Source: Paraburkholderia largidicola
GTDB lineage: Bacteria > Pseudomonadota > Gammaproteobacteria > Burkholderiales > Burkholderiaceae
Assembly (NCBI RefSeq): GCF_013426895.1
Contig: NZ_AP023175.1
Coordinates: forward strand, 2,108,001-2,172,000
Length of the DNA: 64,000 bases
Reading direction: 5' to 3'
The position numbers and the translations under genes were made by a program. Each line of letters starts with the position of its first letter. Positions within the stretch are counted from its first letter, which is position 1. Of this stretch, positions 38,268 through 49,149 are shown one piece after another. The notes beneath the pieces were generated by a model that made no database searches, was not told the origin of the DNA, and saw nothing but the letters and a program-made list of their open reading frames with translations.

Positions 38268-39617
38268 TTAACGGCTGGCGTGATCCGAAAGCGGCGTTTC
38301 GGCGTCGTTCGAAGCGCCGCGGCGCCGGGCGAACGCGACCAGGGCCATTGCGGTACTCGCCGCGATCAGCATCGACTCCCACGGATGTCGCCTGACGTAA
38401 CGGTCCGCCGCACCGGCCCTGCGTCCGGCTTCGACGATCGTCACCGCGGCGGCGCGCGTCGCATGCGATTCCGCCTTGATGACCGTCTTGCCGATCGACA
38501 GGGCCTGAGCAATACCCTCGTCATGCTTCGCCAGCAATCGCGTTGCGATGGAGCGACGCGGGACCGGCGGCGTGGCCGGTGTGTCGGTTGGAGCCGGCTG
38601 CGGACCGCTGACGGGGCTACTTGCCGGGCCGCTAACCGGTCCTCCCGGCCTCGCGTCTCTCGCCACCGTCGATGCCGCCAGCACGGACGCCAGCATCGCG
38701 CGGCTACCCGGCGGCGTGGCGGGCGCAACCCCCCACGCGCCGCGCGGATCGTGCATGCGGCCTCGCGCGGCGGAGAATTCCGCGCCGAGCAGCAACACGA
38801 CCGCCGAGAAGTACAGCCACATCAGCAGCACCGCGAGCGAGCCGGCCGCGCCGAACGAATTCGCCATGCCGGCATGCGCGAGGTAGAGCGCAAAGAGTTT
38901 CTTGCCCGCCGAGAAGAGCGCAGCCGCCACCGTCCCGCCGACCAGCGCGTCGCGCCAGCGCACGGGCGCATCGGGCAGAAACTTGAGCAGCGCGGCGAAC
39001 GCGAACGCGAGCACCATCCAGCCGACGGCCAGTTGCAACAGATTGCCGATCACCACATAAGGCGAGTCGCCCCAGATCCAGTTGCCGATAAACGTGATCG
39101 CCGTGTCGAGCACCAGCGACACGATCAGCAGGAATGCCACGCCGAGCACGAGTCCGAACGAGATCAGCCGCACGCGCACCAGCGCGAACACGCTCGACGC
39201 ACGCGGCGCCACCGACGGCCACACGATATTGAGCGCACTGTTCAGCGACGAAAACGTGGCCGACGCGCCCACGGCCAGCAGGACGAACGAGATGATCGCG
39301 GCGACGCCGCCCGCACCGCCGCTGCGATGCGCGTTCTGCACGATCGTCGTGACGGCGGCTGCGGCATCGTTGCCGAGCACGCTGTGCACCTGTCTGAACA
39401 ATTCGCCGCGCGCGGCTTCCGCGCCGAAGAACCAGCCGGAGATCGCGATCACCATCACCAGCGTCGGCGCGAGCGAGAACGCCGCATAGAACGCGATGCT
39501 CGCCGCCATCGCCGCGCAGCGGTTCTCGGAGAATTGCCGCAACGCGCCGACAGCCCACGACGCCTGCTTCTTCGCGACCGTTTGCAGCTTGTCGGCGGAC
39601 AGTGAATCGAGTTCCAT
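38268..39617 (-). CDS. YihY/BrkB-family membrane protein with C-terminal DUF883-like extension
   Basis: A 449-residue protein. Residues 1 to about 290 form the YihY/BrkB (formerly 'RNase BN') membrane domain with six helices: CAAMAASIAFYAAFSLAPTLVM, the conserved SFGLVLGVAFLL, and GAAGSLAVLLMWLYFSAVVLLLGAE at the end (listed as key parts). The exact function of the family is unknown. After a Pro/Ala-rich linker (about 295-355) comes a segment resembling ElaB/YqjD (DUF883), including the RRHPWESMLIAASTAMAL helix near the C-terminus. Those proteins are ribosome- and membrane-associated. The combination is uncommon. Confidence 0.85.
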   Translation of the reverse strand: MELDSLSADKLQTVAKKQASWAVGALRQFSENRCAAMAASIAFYAAFSLAPTLVMVIAISGWFFGAEAARGELFRQVHSVLGNDAAAAVTTIVQNAHRSGGAGGVAAIISFVLLAVGASATFSSLNSALNIVWPSVAPRASSVFALVRVRLISFGLVLGVAFLLIVSLVLDTAITFIGNWIWGDSPYVVIGNLLQLAVGWMVLAFAFAALLKFLPDAPVRWRDALVGGTVAAALFSAGKKLFALYLAHAGMANSFGAAGSLAVLLMWLYFSAVVLLLGAEFSAARGRMHDPRGAWGVAPATPPGSRAMLASVLAASTVARDARPGGPVSGPASSPVSGPQPAPTDTPATPPVPRRSIATRLLAKHDEGIAQALSIGKTVIKAESHATRAAAVTIVEAGRRAGAADRYVRRHPWESMLIAASTAMALVAFARRRGASNDAETPLSDHASR

Positions 39618-39888
39618 GACGGTCCTTCATGACGAGGGTTGAAACGTCGGACGCACAGCGCATGACGCCGCGGATTCATCGCGCATTGCCGCACGCCGGG
39701 CCACGCATCTGACAATCGTATTACGCAAGCGTCATGCCCATCTACCTATGCGAATACAACAAGACTGAGCCACCGCGCCAAGCCGTTGAGCATAGATCGT
39801 GCAGCGGTTTGTGCTTCTGTGTGCTTACGATCGTCAGGAAACGACTTATACTTTTTTCACCTCCCCACAAATAGAACGAGAGGCGATC

Positions 39889-42800
39889 ATGTTGCAAATG
39901 TCCCGCCGTCAGTTCCTGAAGGTGACGGCGAGCACGCTGGCCGGATCGAGTTTGGCCCTGATGGGCTTCTCACCGGAACCCGCGCTCGCCGAGGTCCGAC
40001 AGTACAAACTGGCTCGTACTACCGAAACACGCAACACGTGTCCTTATTGCTCCGTCGGCTGCGGCATCCTGATGTACGGCCTGGGCGACGGCGCGAAGAA
40101 CGCGACTTCCAGCATCATCCACATTGAAGGCGACCCGGACCACCCGGTCAATCGCGGCACGTTGTGCCCGAAGGGTGCGAGCCTGATCGACTTCATCCAT
40201 AGCCCGAGCCGTCTGAAGTATCCCGAGTATCGCGCGCCGGGCTCGGATCAGTGGCAACGCATCTCGTGGAACGAGGCGCTCGACCGCATCGCGAAGCTGA
40301 TGAAGGAAGACCGCGACGCCAACTTCGTCGAAAGCACGCCCGACGGCAAGAAGGTCAACCGCTGGCTGACCACGGGCATGCTGGCGGCGTCGGCGGGCAG
40401 CAACGAGGTCGGCTATCTGACGCACAAGACTGTGCGATCGATGGGGATGCTCGCGTTCGACAACCAGGCGCGTGTCTGACACGGCCCGACGGTGGCAGGT
40501 CTTGCCCCGACGTTTGGCCGTGGTGCGATGACGAACCATTGGGTCGACATCAAGAACGCGGACGTGATTCTGGTGATGGGCGGCAATGCAGCCGAGGCGC
40601 ACCCATGCGGTTTCAAATGGGTGACCGAGGCGAAGGCGCACAACAAGGCGAAGCTGATGGTGGTCGATCCGCGCTTCACGCGCACGGCGTCGATCGCGGA
40701 CTTCTATGCGCCGATCCGCACGGGCACCGACATCGCGTTTCTTGGCGGCGTGATCAACTATCTGCTGACCAATGACAAGATCCAGCACGAGTACGTGAAG
40801 AACTACACGGACATGCCTTTCATCGTCCGTGAAGACTTTGCGTTCAACGACGGCATCTATTCCGGCTACGACGCGAACGCACACAAGTACGCAGACAAAT
40901 CGACGTGGGACTACGAGCGCGGCGACGACGGCTTCGTGAAAGTCGACGCGACGCTGCAGCATCCGCGTTGCGTCTACAACCTGCTCAAGCAGCACTATTC
41001 GCGCTACACGCCGGAGATGGTCGAAAAGACCTGCGGCACGCCGAAGGACAAGTTCCTGCACGTCTGCGAGACACTTGCGACGACTGCAGCGCCCGGACGC
41101 GCGGGCACGATTCTCTATGCGCTCGGCTGGACGCATCATTCGATCGGCGCGCAGATGATCCGCACGGGCGCGATGGTGCAACTGCTGCTGGGCAATATCG
41201 GCATCGCGGGCGGCGGGATGAACGCATTGCGCGGCCACTCGAACATCCAGGGGTTGACGGACCTCGGCCTGATGTCGAATCTGCTGCCGGGCTACATGAC
41301 GCTGCCGAACGAGCCGGAACAGGACTTCGACGCCTACATCAAGAAGCGCGCGGCGCAGCCGCTGCGGCCCAACCAGTTGAGCTACTGGAAGAATTACCGC
41401 GCTTTCCACGTGAGCATGATGAAGTCGTGGTGGGGCGACGCCGTGACGGCCGACAACAACTGGGGCTACGACTACCTGCCGAAGCTCGACAAGCCGTACG
41501 ACCTCTTGCAGACCATCGAGCTGATGTACCAGGGCAAGATGAACGGCTATATCTGCCAGGGCTTCAATCCGCTCGCGGCCGCGCCGAACAAGGGGAAAAC
41601 GGCGGTGAGCCTCGCGAAGCTGAAGTGGCTCGTCATCATGGACCCGCTCGCGACGGAAACCTCGGAGTTCTGGAAGAACCACGGCGAGTACAACGACGTC
41701 GACGCATCGAAGATCCAGACGGAAGTGTTCCGGCTGCCGACAACCTGCTTCGCCGAAGAGCGCGGCTCGCTCGTCAGTTCGAGCCGCGTGCTGCAATGGC
41801 ACTGGCAAGGCGTGGAGGGGCCGGGCGAGGCGCGCAGCGACCTGGAAATCATGTCGGGCCTCTTCCTGCGGATGCGCAAGGCGTACAAGGAGCAGGGCGG
41901 CAAGTATCCCGATCCCATCGTCAACCTGAACTGGACATACGCGCGTCCCGACAGCCCGACGCCCGAAGAGATCGCGATGGAGTTCAGCGGCAAGGCGCTC
42001 GCGGATCTGCCCGATCCCAAAGATGCGAGCAAGGTGCTCGTCAAGAAAGGCGACCAGCTGGCCGGCTTCGCGCAACTGAAGGACGACGGCACGACGGCGA
42101 GCGGCTGCTGGATCTTCTGCGGCGCGTGGACCCAGGCGGGCAACCAGATGGGCCGTCGCGACAACAGTGACCCGACGGGGATCGGCCAGACGCTCGGCTG
42201 GGCGTGGGCGTGGCCTGCGAACCGGCGCGTGCTGTACAACCGCGCATCGTGTGATGTGAACGGCAAGCCGTTCGATCCGAAACGCAAGCTGATCGCGTGG
42301 AACGGCACGAGCTGGAGCGGCCCCGACATTCCCGACTTCAAGATCGACGAGGCGCCCGAAAACGGCATGGGACCGTTCATCATGAACCCCGAAGGCGTCG
42401 CGCGGTTCTTCGCGCGCGACGGCATGAACGAAGGGCCGTTCCCAGAGCACTACGAGCCGTTCGAAACACCGCTCGGCTACAACACCTTCCATCCGAACAA
42501 TCCGCTGGCGACGAATAACCCGGCTGCGCGCGTGTTCCCGGACGACCGCAAGGCGTTCGGCAAGGCGGCCAATTTCCCGCATACGGCGACGACCTATCGT
42601 CTGACGGAACACTTCCACTTCTGGACCAAGCACGCGCGTCTGAACGCGATCATCCAGCCGCAGCAGTTCGTCGAGATCGGCGAGGACCTCGCAAAGCAGG
42701 TCGGCGTGGTGGCGGGCGATCGCGTGAAGGTGTCGAGCAATCGTGGGTACATCATCGCCGTGGCCGTCGTGACGAAGCGGATCAAGCCGCTGATGATCGA

Positions 42801-42960
42801 CGGCAAGAAGGTGCAGACGGTCGGCATTCCGTTGCACTGGGGTTTCAAGGGGCTCACGAAACCGGGCTATATCACCAACACGTTGACGCCTGTCGTGGCC
42901 GACGCGAATTCGCAGACACCGGAATTCAAGTCGTTCCTCGTGAAGGTCGAGAAGGCATAG
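39889..42960 (+). CDS. fdnG: Formate dehydrogenase, selenocysteine-containing catalytic subunit
   Basis: A 1023-residue molybdenum/tungsten bis-MGD enzyme oxidising formate to CO2 at the periplasmic face. A Tat signal (SRRQFLK) leads the protein. The [4Fe-4S] ligands are C51, C54, C58 and C93. The codon at 40477-40479 is UGA at residue 197, within [16 protein letters not shown], exactly where FdnG/FdoG proteins carry selenocysteine. A SECIS hairpin follows immediately, and selA, selB and selC are all downstream, so the codon is translated and the gene is intact. The start has GAGAGG upstream. It is the first gene of the fdnGHI-fdhE-selAB group. Confidence 0.96.
40477..40516 (+). promoter_or_regulatory. 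Bacterial SECIS element in fdnG
   Basis: Starting at the UGA codon, the mRNA can fold into a hairpin whose upper part is GGCAGGUCUUGCC, with AGGUCU (40497-40502) in the apical region, as in the E. coli fdnG/fdhF elements that bind SelB. It recruits SelB-GTP-Sec-tRNA to decode the UGA. Confidence 0.85.
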
Positions 42961-42970
42961 GGGAGGCGCC

Positions 42971-43909
42971 ATGGCATTTCAATCGCTGGATATCAGACGC
43001 CTCTCCGCCACCACGGTGCAGCCGACGTCGGTGCGCGAGCCCGTCACGGGAGAAGTCGCGAAGCTGATCGACGTGACCAAGTGCATCGGCTGCAAGGCGT
43101 GCCAGACGGCGTGCATGGAATGGAACGACCTGCGCGACGAGGTCGGCATCACGACGGGCATCTACGACAACCCGCGCGACCTCACCGAGCATTCGTGGAC
43201 GGTGATGCGTTTCACCGAGTATGAAAACCCGAAAGGCGATCTCGAATGGCTGATCCGCAAGGACGGCTGCATGCACTGCGAAGATCCCGGTTGCCTGAAG
43301 GCGTGTCCGTCGCCGGGCGCGATCGTGCAGTACACGAACGGCATCGTGGATTTTCACGAGGAGAACTGCATCGGCTGCGGCTATTGCATTGCGGGCTGCC
43401 CGTTCAACATCCCACGGCTGTCGAAGACCGATCATCGCGTCTACAAGTGCACGCTCTGCTCGGACCGCGTAGGGGTGGGCCAGGAACCGGCGTGCGTCAA
43501 AACCTGCCCGACGGGCGCGATCGTGTTCGGCACCAAGGTCGACATGATCCAGCACGCGGAAGAACGCATCGTCGACCTGAAGGAACGCGGCTTCGAACAC
43601 GCGGGACTGTACAACCCGGCCGGCGTGGGCGGCACGCACGTGATGTACGTGCTGCACCATGCGGACCAGCCATCGCTGTATCACGGCCTGCCTGACGATC
43701 CGCACATCAGCCCGTTCGTGAAGCTGTGGAAAGGCGTCGCCAAGCCGCTGGCCGTTGCGGTAATGGCGCTGACGGCGCTGGCAGGCTTCTTCCACTACAC
43801 GCGCATCGGACCGAACGAAGTCAGCGAAGAAGACGAAGACGCCGCCCGCAACGCCGCGCGCGATATCCGCGAGCGTCGCGAGCACAAGCCCGAGGAGCCC
43901 GTCAAATGA
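42971..43909 (+). CDS. fdnH: Formate dehydrogenase iron-sulfur subunit
   Basis: A 312-residue electron-transfer subunit with four [4Fe-4S] clusters. The Cys motifs are [11 protein letters not shown] (about residue 38), [24 protein letters not shown] and the final [20 protein letters not shown] group (each seen whole). A transmembrane helix near residue 260 anchors it, and a charged C-terminal tail follows. It sits between fdnG and fdnI and passes electrons from the Mo site to the cytochrome b subunit. The stop overlaps fdnI by 4 bp. Confidence 0.95.
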   Translation: MAFQSLDIRRLSATTVQPTSVREPVTGEVAKLIDVTKCIGCKACQTACMEWNDLRDEVGITTGIYDNPRDLTEHSWTVMRFTEYENPKGDLEWLIRKDGCMHCEDPGCLKACPSPGAIVQYTNGIVDFHEENCIGCGYCIAGCPFNIPRLSKTDHRVYKCTLCSDRVGVGQEPACVKTCPTGAIVFGTKVDMIQHAEERIVDLKERGFEHAGLYNPAGVGGTHVMYVLHHADQPSLYHGLPDDPHISPFVKLWKGVAKPLAVAVMALTALAGFFHYTRIGPNEVSEEDEDAARNAARDIRERREHKPEEPVK

Positions 43910-44541
43910 AACATCATCGGCATGAGAACCCGGACCTGATCGTGCGCTATACGCCGAACGAGCGCACGAATCACTGGATCACGGCAATCACGTTCGTGCT
44001 GCTCGCGCTGTCGGGCCTGGCGCTGTTTCATCCGTCGATGTTCTGGCTGTCCGCGCTGTTCGGCGGCGGACAGTGGACGCGTATTCTGCATCCGTTCGTC
44101 GGTCTCGTGATGTTCGTGTCGTTCATGATTCTTGCGCTGCGCTTCTGGCATCACAACTACCTCGATGCCGACGACCGGCAGTGGCTGCGCCAGATCAACG
44201 ATGTACTCACCAACCGCGAAGACCGGCTGCCCGAAGTCGGCAAATACAACGCCGGGCAGAAGCTGCTGTTCTTTGTTCTGGTGCTGTGCCTGCTGCTGTT
44301 GCTGCTGAGCGGCATCGTCATCTGGCGCGCGTATTTCGCGTTCTATTTTCCGATCGAAGTGGTGCGCGTCGCGGCCGTGATTCATGCGGTGACGGCGTTC
44401 GTGCTGATCTGCAGCATCATCGTGCATATCTACGCGGCGATCTGGGTGAAGGGTTCGATCGGCGCGATGGTGCGCGGCACGGTGACGCTCGGCTGGGCGC
44501 GCAAGCATCATCCGAAATGGTTTCGCGAGAGTATCAAGTAA
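43906..44541 (+). CDS. fdnI: Formate dehydrogenase cytochrome b556 (gamma) subunit
   Basis: A 211-residue membrane protein with four transmembrane helices that carries two b-type hemes and reduces quinone. His residues in [31 protein letters not shown] and [22 protein letters not shown] supply heme ligands. It starts within the fdnH stop (ATGA), showing translational coupling. Confidence 0.94.
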   Translation: MKHHRHENPDLIVRYTPNERTNHWITAITFVLLALSGLALFHPSMFWLSALFGGGQWTRILHPFVGLVMFVSFMILALRFWHHNYLDADDRQWLRQINDVLTNREDRLPEVGKYNAGQKLLFFVLVLCLLLLLLSGIVIWRAYFAFYFPIEVVRVAAVIHAVTAFVLICSIIVHIYAAIWVKGSIGAMVRGTVTLGWARKHHPKWFRESIK

Positions 44542-44637
44542 GCTGCGCGGCGCGCGCCGGGCCGGTAGTGCGCGCTGCGTCGGCATATCTGCTACTGTGA
44601 CGCCATCCATGTTTCTGACTAGCAGGAACCTGAATTG

Positions 44638-45567
44638 GTGCAACGCATCCTGGATCCCGGCCAGATCGAATCGATCGATCACTCCGCCATTCCGCGCCTG
44701 CGCATGCCGGAGCGCGCGACTGTGTTCTCGACGCGTGCCGCGCGTCTTCGCCAACTGGCGGGCGCGAGTCCGATAGGCGGCTATATCCGGCTGATGGCGA
44801 CGCTGGCCGATGCGCAGCAGCAAACGCTTGCGCAGATCAGCGCGACGATGCCCTCCACCGAATCCATCGCCCTCGCGCAGCAGCACTCGATGCCCATCGC
44901 GCCCGCGACCACGGCGGAGCGCGACCCATTGTGGCGCGACGTATTGCAGCGTCTGCTCGATCGCGTCGAAGCGGCGGGACTGGTGACGCCGATGCTCGCC
45001 CGCGTGATCGACGACTTGCGCGTAAAGCGTGCGGAAGAACTCGACGCGCTCGCCGACGCGGTGCTTGCACTGCGCTTCAACGAAGTCGAGCCAGCGTCCG
45101 CGCCATTCGTGATGGCGGCGCTGCAGGTGGTGTGGACGGACATCGCGAGCCGCATCGATCAACGTGCCGTGCCGTATCTCGACGCGTCCGGCGCGTGTCC
45201 CGTGTGCGGCGTGCCGCCCGTCGCGAGCATCGTGCGCGTCGGCGGGCAGTTCGAGGGTTATCGCTACGTGCAATGCGGCCTGTGCTCGACCGAGTGGCAC
45301 GTGGTGCGCGTCAAGTGCACGAATTGCGATTCGACGAAGGGCATCGCCTATCACGGCATCGACGGCGGCAGCGAAGCGCTCAAGGCCGAATCGTGCGACG
45401 AATGTCACACGTATCGCAAGATCGGTTATCAGGAGAAAGACTACGACTTCGAGCCGCTCGCCGACGATCTCGCGAGCCTCACGCTCGATCTGCTGATGAA
45501 CGAAGCAGGCTATAAACGCAGCAGTCCGAATCCGATGCTGTGGCCGGAAGTGCCTTCGGACGAGTGA
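44638..45567 (+). CDS. fdhE: Formate dehydrogenase accessory protein
   Basis: A 309-residue cytoplasmic maturation factor that binds the formate dehydrogenase catalytic subunit before export. Zinc/iron-binding Cys pairs are conserved: CPVC, CGLC, CTNC and CDEC in the C-terminal half (residues ~185-265). The GTG at 44638 follows AGCAGGAACC. A TTG one codon earlier is the alternative. The gene lies between fdnI and selA, as in other Sec-dependent formate dehydrogenase clusters. Confidence 0.92.
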   Translation: MQRILDPGQIESIDHSAIPRLRMPERATVFSTRAARLRQLAGASPIGGYIRLMATLADAQQQTLAQISATMPSTESIALAQQHSMPIAPATTAERDPLWRDVLQRLLDRVEAAGLVTPMLARVIDDLRVKRAEELDALADAVLALRFNEVEPASAPFVMAALQVVWTDIASRIDQRAVPYLDASGACPVCGVPPVASIVRVGGQFEGYRYVQCGLCSTEWHVVRVKCTNCDSTKGIAYHGIDGGSEALKAESCDECHTYRKIGYQEKDYDFEPLADDLASLTLDLLMNEAGYKRSSPNPMLWPEVPSDE

Positions 45568-45603
45568 GCCGTCGTCATAGCAACCGCGCGGGGGAACGCA
45601 AGC

Positions 45604-47049
45604 GTGAGCGAAGTGTCGGGAAACCAGCTGAACAGGGACACGCGCGCGTTGCTCGCGCGTGTGCCGGCTGTCGAACGCGTGCTGTCGTCGGCACAAGCGC
45701 AACCATTGATCGATGAATACGGCCGCACGCAGGTCGTCGACGCGATACGCGCGGCCGCCGATTCGTTAAGGCGTGATCTGCTCGCGGGCACTACGTTCGA
45801 TGAATCATTCAGCCTCGAAACCAAGCTGATCGACGATGCGTCGCGTACGCTCGCTGCGCGCGCGCGGCCTCATTTGCGCGCGGTGTTCAATCTGACGGGC
45901 ACCGTGCTCCACACGAATCTCGGGCGCGCACTGCTGCCCGACGAAGCGGTGCGCGCGGTGATCGAAGCGCTCACCCGGCCGATGAATCTGGAATTCGATC
46001 TCGCGACGGGCAGCCGCGGCGATCGCGACGATCTCATCGACGAACTCATCTGCGAACTAACGGGCGCCGAGGCGGCGACGGTGGTCAACAACAACGCGGC
46101 GGCCGTGCTGCTGACATTGTCGGCGCTCGCGTCGAAGAAAGAAGTGGTCGTGTCGCGCGGCGAACTGGTGGAGATTGGCGGCGCGTTCCGCATTCCCGAC
46201 ATCATGTCCCGCGCGGGCGCGAAGCTGCGCGAGATCGGCACGACGAACCGCACGCATCTGAAGGATTACGACGAAGCGATCAACGCGCGCACCGCGCTGC
46301 TGATGAAGGTTCATTGCAGCAACTACGCGATAGAAGGCTTCACGAAAAGCGTGTCCGTCGATGAAGTCGCGCAGCTCGCGCATGCGCGTGGCCTGCCGAT
46401 GGCCGTCGATCTCGGCAGCGGCACGCTCGTCGATCTCGCGCAGTTCGGTTTGCCGACCGAGCCGACCGTGCGCGAGACGGTCGAAGCGGGCGCTGATCTC
46501 GTTACGTTCAGCGGCGACAAACTACTGGGCGGGCCGCAGGCGGGATTGATCGTCGGGCGCGCCGAGTTGATCCGCAAGATCAAGAAGCATCCGCTCAAAC
46601 GCGCGCTGCGCGTCGGCAAGCTGACGCTCGCGGCGCTCGAACCCGTGTTGCAGCTTTATCGCGCGCCCGAGTTGCTGCGCGAACGGCTGACGACATTACG
46701 TCTGTTGACGCGTCCCGCCGTCGACATGCAGGAACAGGCTTCGCGTTTGCAAGCAGTGCTGCAACGCACGCTCGGCGAGGCGTACAGCGTGACCGCCGAG
46801 CCGATGATGAGCCAGATCGGCAGCGGCGCGTTGCCTGTCGATCAGTTGCCGAGCTTCGGTCTTGCAATGCGCAATGCCGCGGGCAAGCGCGGCGGTCGCG
46901 CGCTGATGAAGCTCGAAGAAGCGCTGCGCGCACTGCCGCGCCCGGTGCTCGGACGTATCGCCGACGACGCGCTGCGTCTCGATCTGCGTTGCCTCGAAGC
47001 CGCTGACGAAGCCACATTCGTCGCGCAATGCGCGGAGCTGCGCATATGA
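45604..47049 (+). CDS. selA: L-seryl-tRNA(Sec) selenium transferase
   Basis: A 481-residue PLP enzyme that converts Ser-tRNA(Sec) to Sec-tRNA(Sec) using selenophosphate. The PLP lysine is K306 ([14 protein letters not shown]). Other family blocks are [36 protein letters not shown] (key residues) and [12 protein letters not shown]. The start codon is GTG at 45604. The stop overlaps the selB start (ATGA). Confidence 0.96.
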   Translation: MSEVSGNQLNRDTRALLARVPAVERVLSSAQAQPLIDEYGRTQVVDAIRAAADSLRRDLLAGTTFDESFSLETKLIDDASRTLAARARPHLRAVFNLTGTVLHTNLGRALLPDEAVRAVIEALTRPMNLEFDLATGSRGDRDDLIDELICELTGAEAATVVNNNAAAVLLTLSALASKKEVVVSRGELVEIGGAFRIPDIMSRAGAKLREIGTTNRTHLKDYDEAINARTALLMKVHCSNYAIEGFTKSVSVDEVAQLAHARGLPMAVDLGSGTLVDLAQFGLPTEPTVRETVEAGADLVTFSGDKLLGGPQAGLIVGRAELIRKIKKHPLKRALRVGKLTLAALEPVLQLYRAPELLRERLTTLRLLTRPAVDMQEQASRLQAVLQRTLGEAYSVTAEPMMSQIGSGALPVDQLPSFGLAMRNAAGKRGGRALMKLEEALRALPRPVLGRIADDALRLDLRCLEAADEATFVAQCAELRI

Positions 47050-48986
47050 TCGTCGGCACGGCGGGCCATATCGATCACGGCAAGACGACTCTGGTACGTG
47101 CGCTGACGGGTGTCGACACCGACCGCCTGAAGGAAGAGAAGGCGCGCGGCATTTCGATTGAACTCGGCTACGCCTACACGCCGCTCGACAACGGCGACGT
47201 ACTCGGCATGATCGACGTGCCGGGCCACGAAAAGCTCGTGCATACGATGGCGGCGGGCGCGTGCGGCATCGACTATGCGCTGCTCGTGATCGCCGCCGAC
47301 GACGGCATCATGCCGCAGACACGCGAGCATCTCGCGATCCTGCAACTGCTTGGCGTCACGCGCGGCGCGATTGCTTTAACAAAAGCCGATCGCGTGGATG
47401 CCGCGCGCGTCGCGCAGGTGCACGAAGAGATTCGCGCGTGGCTTGCCGCGACGCCGTTGGCCGATGCGCCCATGTTCGACACGAACGCGACGTCGCCCGA
47501 CGATGCCGGCGTGCAAGCGCTGTTGCGTCATCTCCGCGACATGGCCGTTGCATGGCGCGCACGACGGGACGACGGGCTGTTCCGTCTCGCCGTCGACCGT
47601 GTGTTCACGCTGGCGGGGCAGGGCACGATCGTGACGGGCACGGTGTTCGCCGGGCGTGTCGCAACGGGCGACACGCTGATGCTCGAACCGGCGCATCGAG
47701 CCGTGCGCGTGCGCAGCATCCACGCGCAAAACCGTGCAGCCGATGTGGGGCGCGCGGGACAGCGCTGCGCGCTCAATCTTGCCGGTATCGATAAAGACGC
47801 GATTGCGCGCGGCGACTGGATCGTCGATGCACGGCTCGCAAATCCCGGCGAGCGCTTCGACGTCGAACTGACGCTGCTCGCGGACGCGGATATCACACTG
47901 CAACACTGGGCGCCGCTGCATGTGCATATCGGCACGCTGCATCGTGTCGCGCATGTTGCGTTGCTCGAAGGCGATACGCTCGCAGCTGGCTGCAGTGCGC
48001 GCGTGCAGCTGGTGTTCGATACGCCTGTCTGCGCGTTGCCGGGCGATCGGTTCATCGTGCGTAATGCCCAGGCGACGCGCACGGTCGGCGGCGGGCGCGT
48101 GCTCGATCCGTTCGGGCCACCGCGCAAACGCAGGACGGCGGAGCGGCGCGCGTGGCTCGACGCTTTGCAGGCGTGGCTCGACGACGGCCGCATCGGGCCA
48201 CTGCTCGAACAGGCACCGCGCGGCGTAACGCGTTCGATGCTGACGCAACTGACGGGACTGCCCGCCGACGCGCTGCCGCTGCCAGCCGATGCCGAAGAGA
48301 TCGCGCTGCATGGCAAGGACGCGGGCGACGCCGTCGTTGTGTTGCGCACGCACTTGGCGCGTCTGCGATCGGATGTGATTGCGGCGCTCGATCAATATCA
48401 CGCGCGCTCGCCCGACGAACTCGGACCGGATGCCGCGCGCTTGCGGCGGATCGCGGCGCCGCTGGTGCCCGACGCGATGTGGCGCGCGCTGATCGATTCG
48501 CTCGTGACGGAAGGTGTGGTTGCGAGAAGCGGGCCGTGGCTGCATTCACCGGGGCATTCGATTGCGCTCGATTCGAACGAGCAAGTTCTCGCGGACAGGC
48601 TGCTGCCGCTGCTTCTCGAGGGCCGCTTCGACCCGCCGTGGGTGCGTGATCTCGCGAAGACGACGGGGCAGCACGAAGATGTTGTGCGTCAGGTGTTGCG
48701 CAAACTCGCGCGGCAAGGCGACGTGCATCAGGTTGTGCGCGATCTGTTTTATCACCGCGAGGTTGTACATGAGCTTGCGCGGCTTGTCGCGTTGATTGCG
48801 AATGGGCATGGCGGCGCGCTGGGCGCGTCGGGGTTTCGCGACGCGACTGGCCTGGGCCGCAAGCGCGCAATCCAGATTCTGGAGTTCTTCGATCGCATCG
48901 GCTATACGCGCTTTCAGCGTGAGGTTCATTGGCTGAGGCCGGATTCGCATTTGCGTGAGGCGCTTGCTTGCGAATCGGGTGTGTGA
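47046..48986 (+). CDS. selB: Selenocysteine-specific elongation factor
   Basis: A 646-residue GTPase that delivers Sec-tRNA(Sec) to UGA codons preceded by a SECIS. The G1 motif [10 protein letters not shown]3 DVPGHEKL and G4 TKAD are intact. EF-Tu-like domains II-III follow. The C-terminal ~270 residues contain winged-helix domains for SECIS binding (ending [12 protein letters not shown]...). The last ~250 bp has the same T/G-rich codon drift seen at the genes facing the palindromic elements. It overlaps selA by 4 bp and precedes selC. Confidence 0.96.
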   Translation: MIVGTAGHIDHGKTTLVRALTGVDTDRLKEEKARGISIELGYAYTPLDNGDVLGMIDVPGHEKLVHTMAAGACGIDYALLVIAADDGIMPQTREHLAILQLLGVTRGAIALTKADRVDAARVAQVHEEIRAWLAATPLADAPMFDTNATSPDDAGVQALLRHLRDMAVAWRARRDDGLFRLAVDRVFTLAGQGTIVTGTVFAGRVATGDTLMLEPAHRAVRVRSIHAQNRAADVGRAGQRCALNLAGIDKDAIARGDWIVDARLANPGERFDVELTLLADADITLQHWAPLHVHIGTLHRVAHVALLEGDTLAAGCSARVQLVFDTPVCALPGDRFIVRNAQATRTVGGGRVLDPFGPPRKRRTAERRAWLDALQAWLDDGRIGPLLEQAPRGVTRSMLTQLTGLPADALPLPADAEEIALHGKDAGDAVVVLRTHLARLRSDVIAALDQYHARSPDELGPDAARLRRIAAPLVPDAMWRALIDSLVTEGVVARSGPWLHSPGHSIALDSNEQVLADRLLPLLLEGRFDPPWVRDLAKTTGQHEDVVRQVLRKLARQGDVHQVVRDLFYHREVVHELARLVALIANGHGGALGASGFRDATGLGRKRAIQILEFFDRIGYTRFQREVHWLRPDSHLREALACESGV

Positions 48987-49053
48987 GATTGCGAATAACG
49001 GTGTTGTTTCGCGGTCGATATAATCGGCTGCGTGGTTGAAGCGAGGTGTCAAC

Positions 49054-49149
49054 GGAAGGCATTCGTATCTGGTGGTGCGGCAGGGCTTCAAACCCTGTAG
49101 GGGGTGTCAGACACTCTCTGGTCGGTTCGACTCCGGCTGCCTTCCGCCA
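49054..49149 (+). tRNA. selC: tRNA-Sec (UCA anticodon)
   Basis: 96 nt with an 8-bp acceptor stem (GGAAGGCA/TGCCTTCC), anticodon TCA at 49088-49090 within stem CAGGG/CCCTG, a long extra arm, T-loop GGTTCGACTCC and an encoded GCCA end. These features identify selenocysteine tRNA. It lies 67 bp after selB, completing the cassette. Confidence 0.96.

Noticed and set aside
39889..42960. fdnG as a pseudogene split by a stop at 40477-40479
   Set aside because: The UGA is at the known selenocysteine position, followed by a SECIS, with selA, selB and selC in the same cluster.
39970..42972. A 1000-codon antisense reading frame opposite fdnG (and a 928-codon one opposite ispA-dxs at 12515-15301)
   Set aside because: Typical high-GC shadow frames with His/Arg-rich composition and no family features; the sense genes are well supported.
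49054..49149. tRNA-Ser with a long variable arm
   Set aside because: UCA anticodon, 8-bp acceptor stem and location after selB identify tRNA-Sec.
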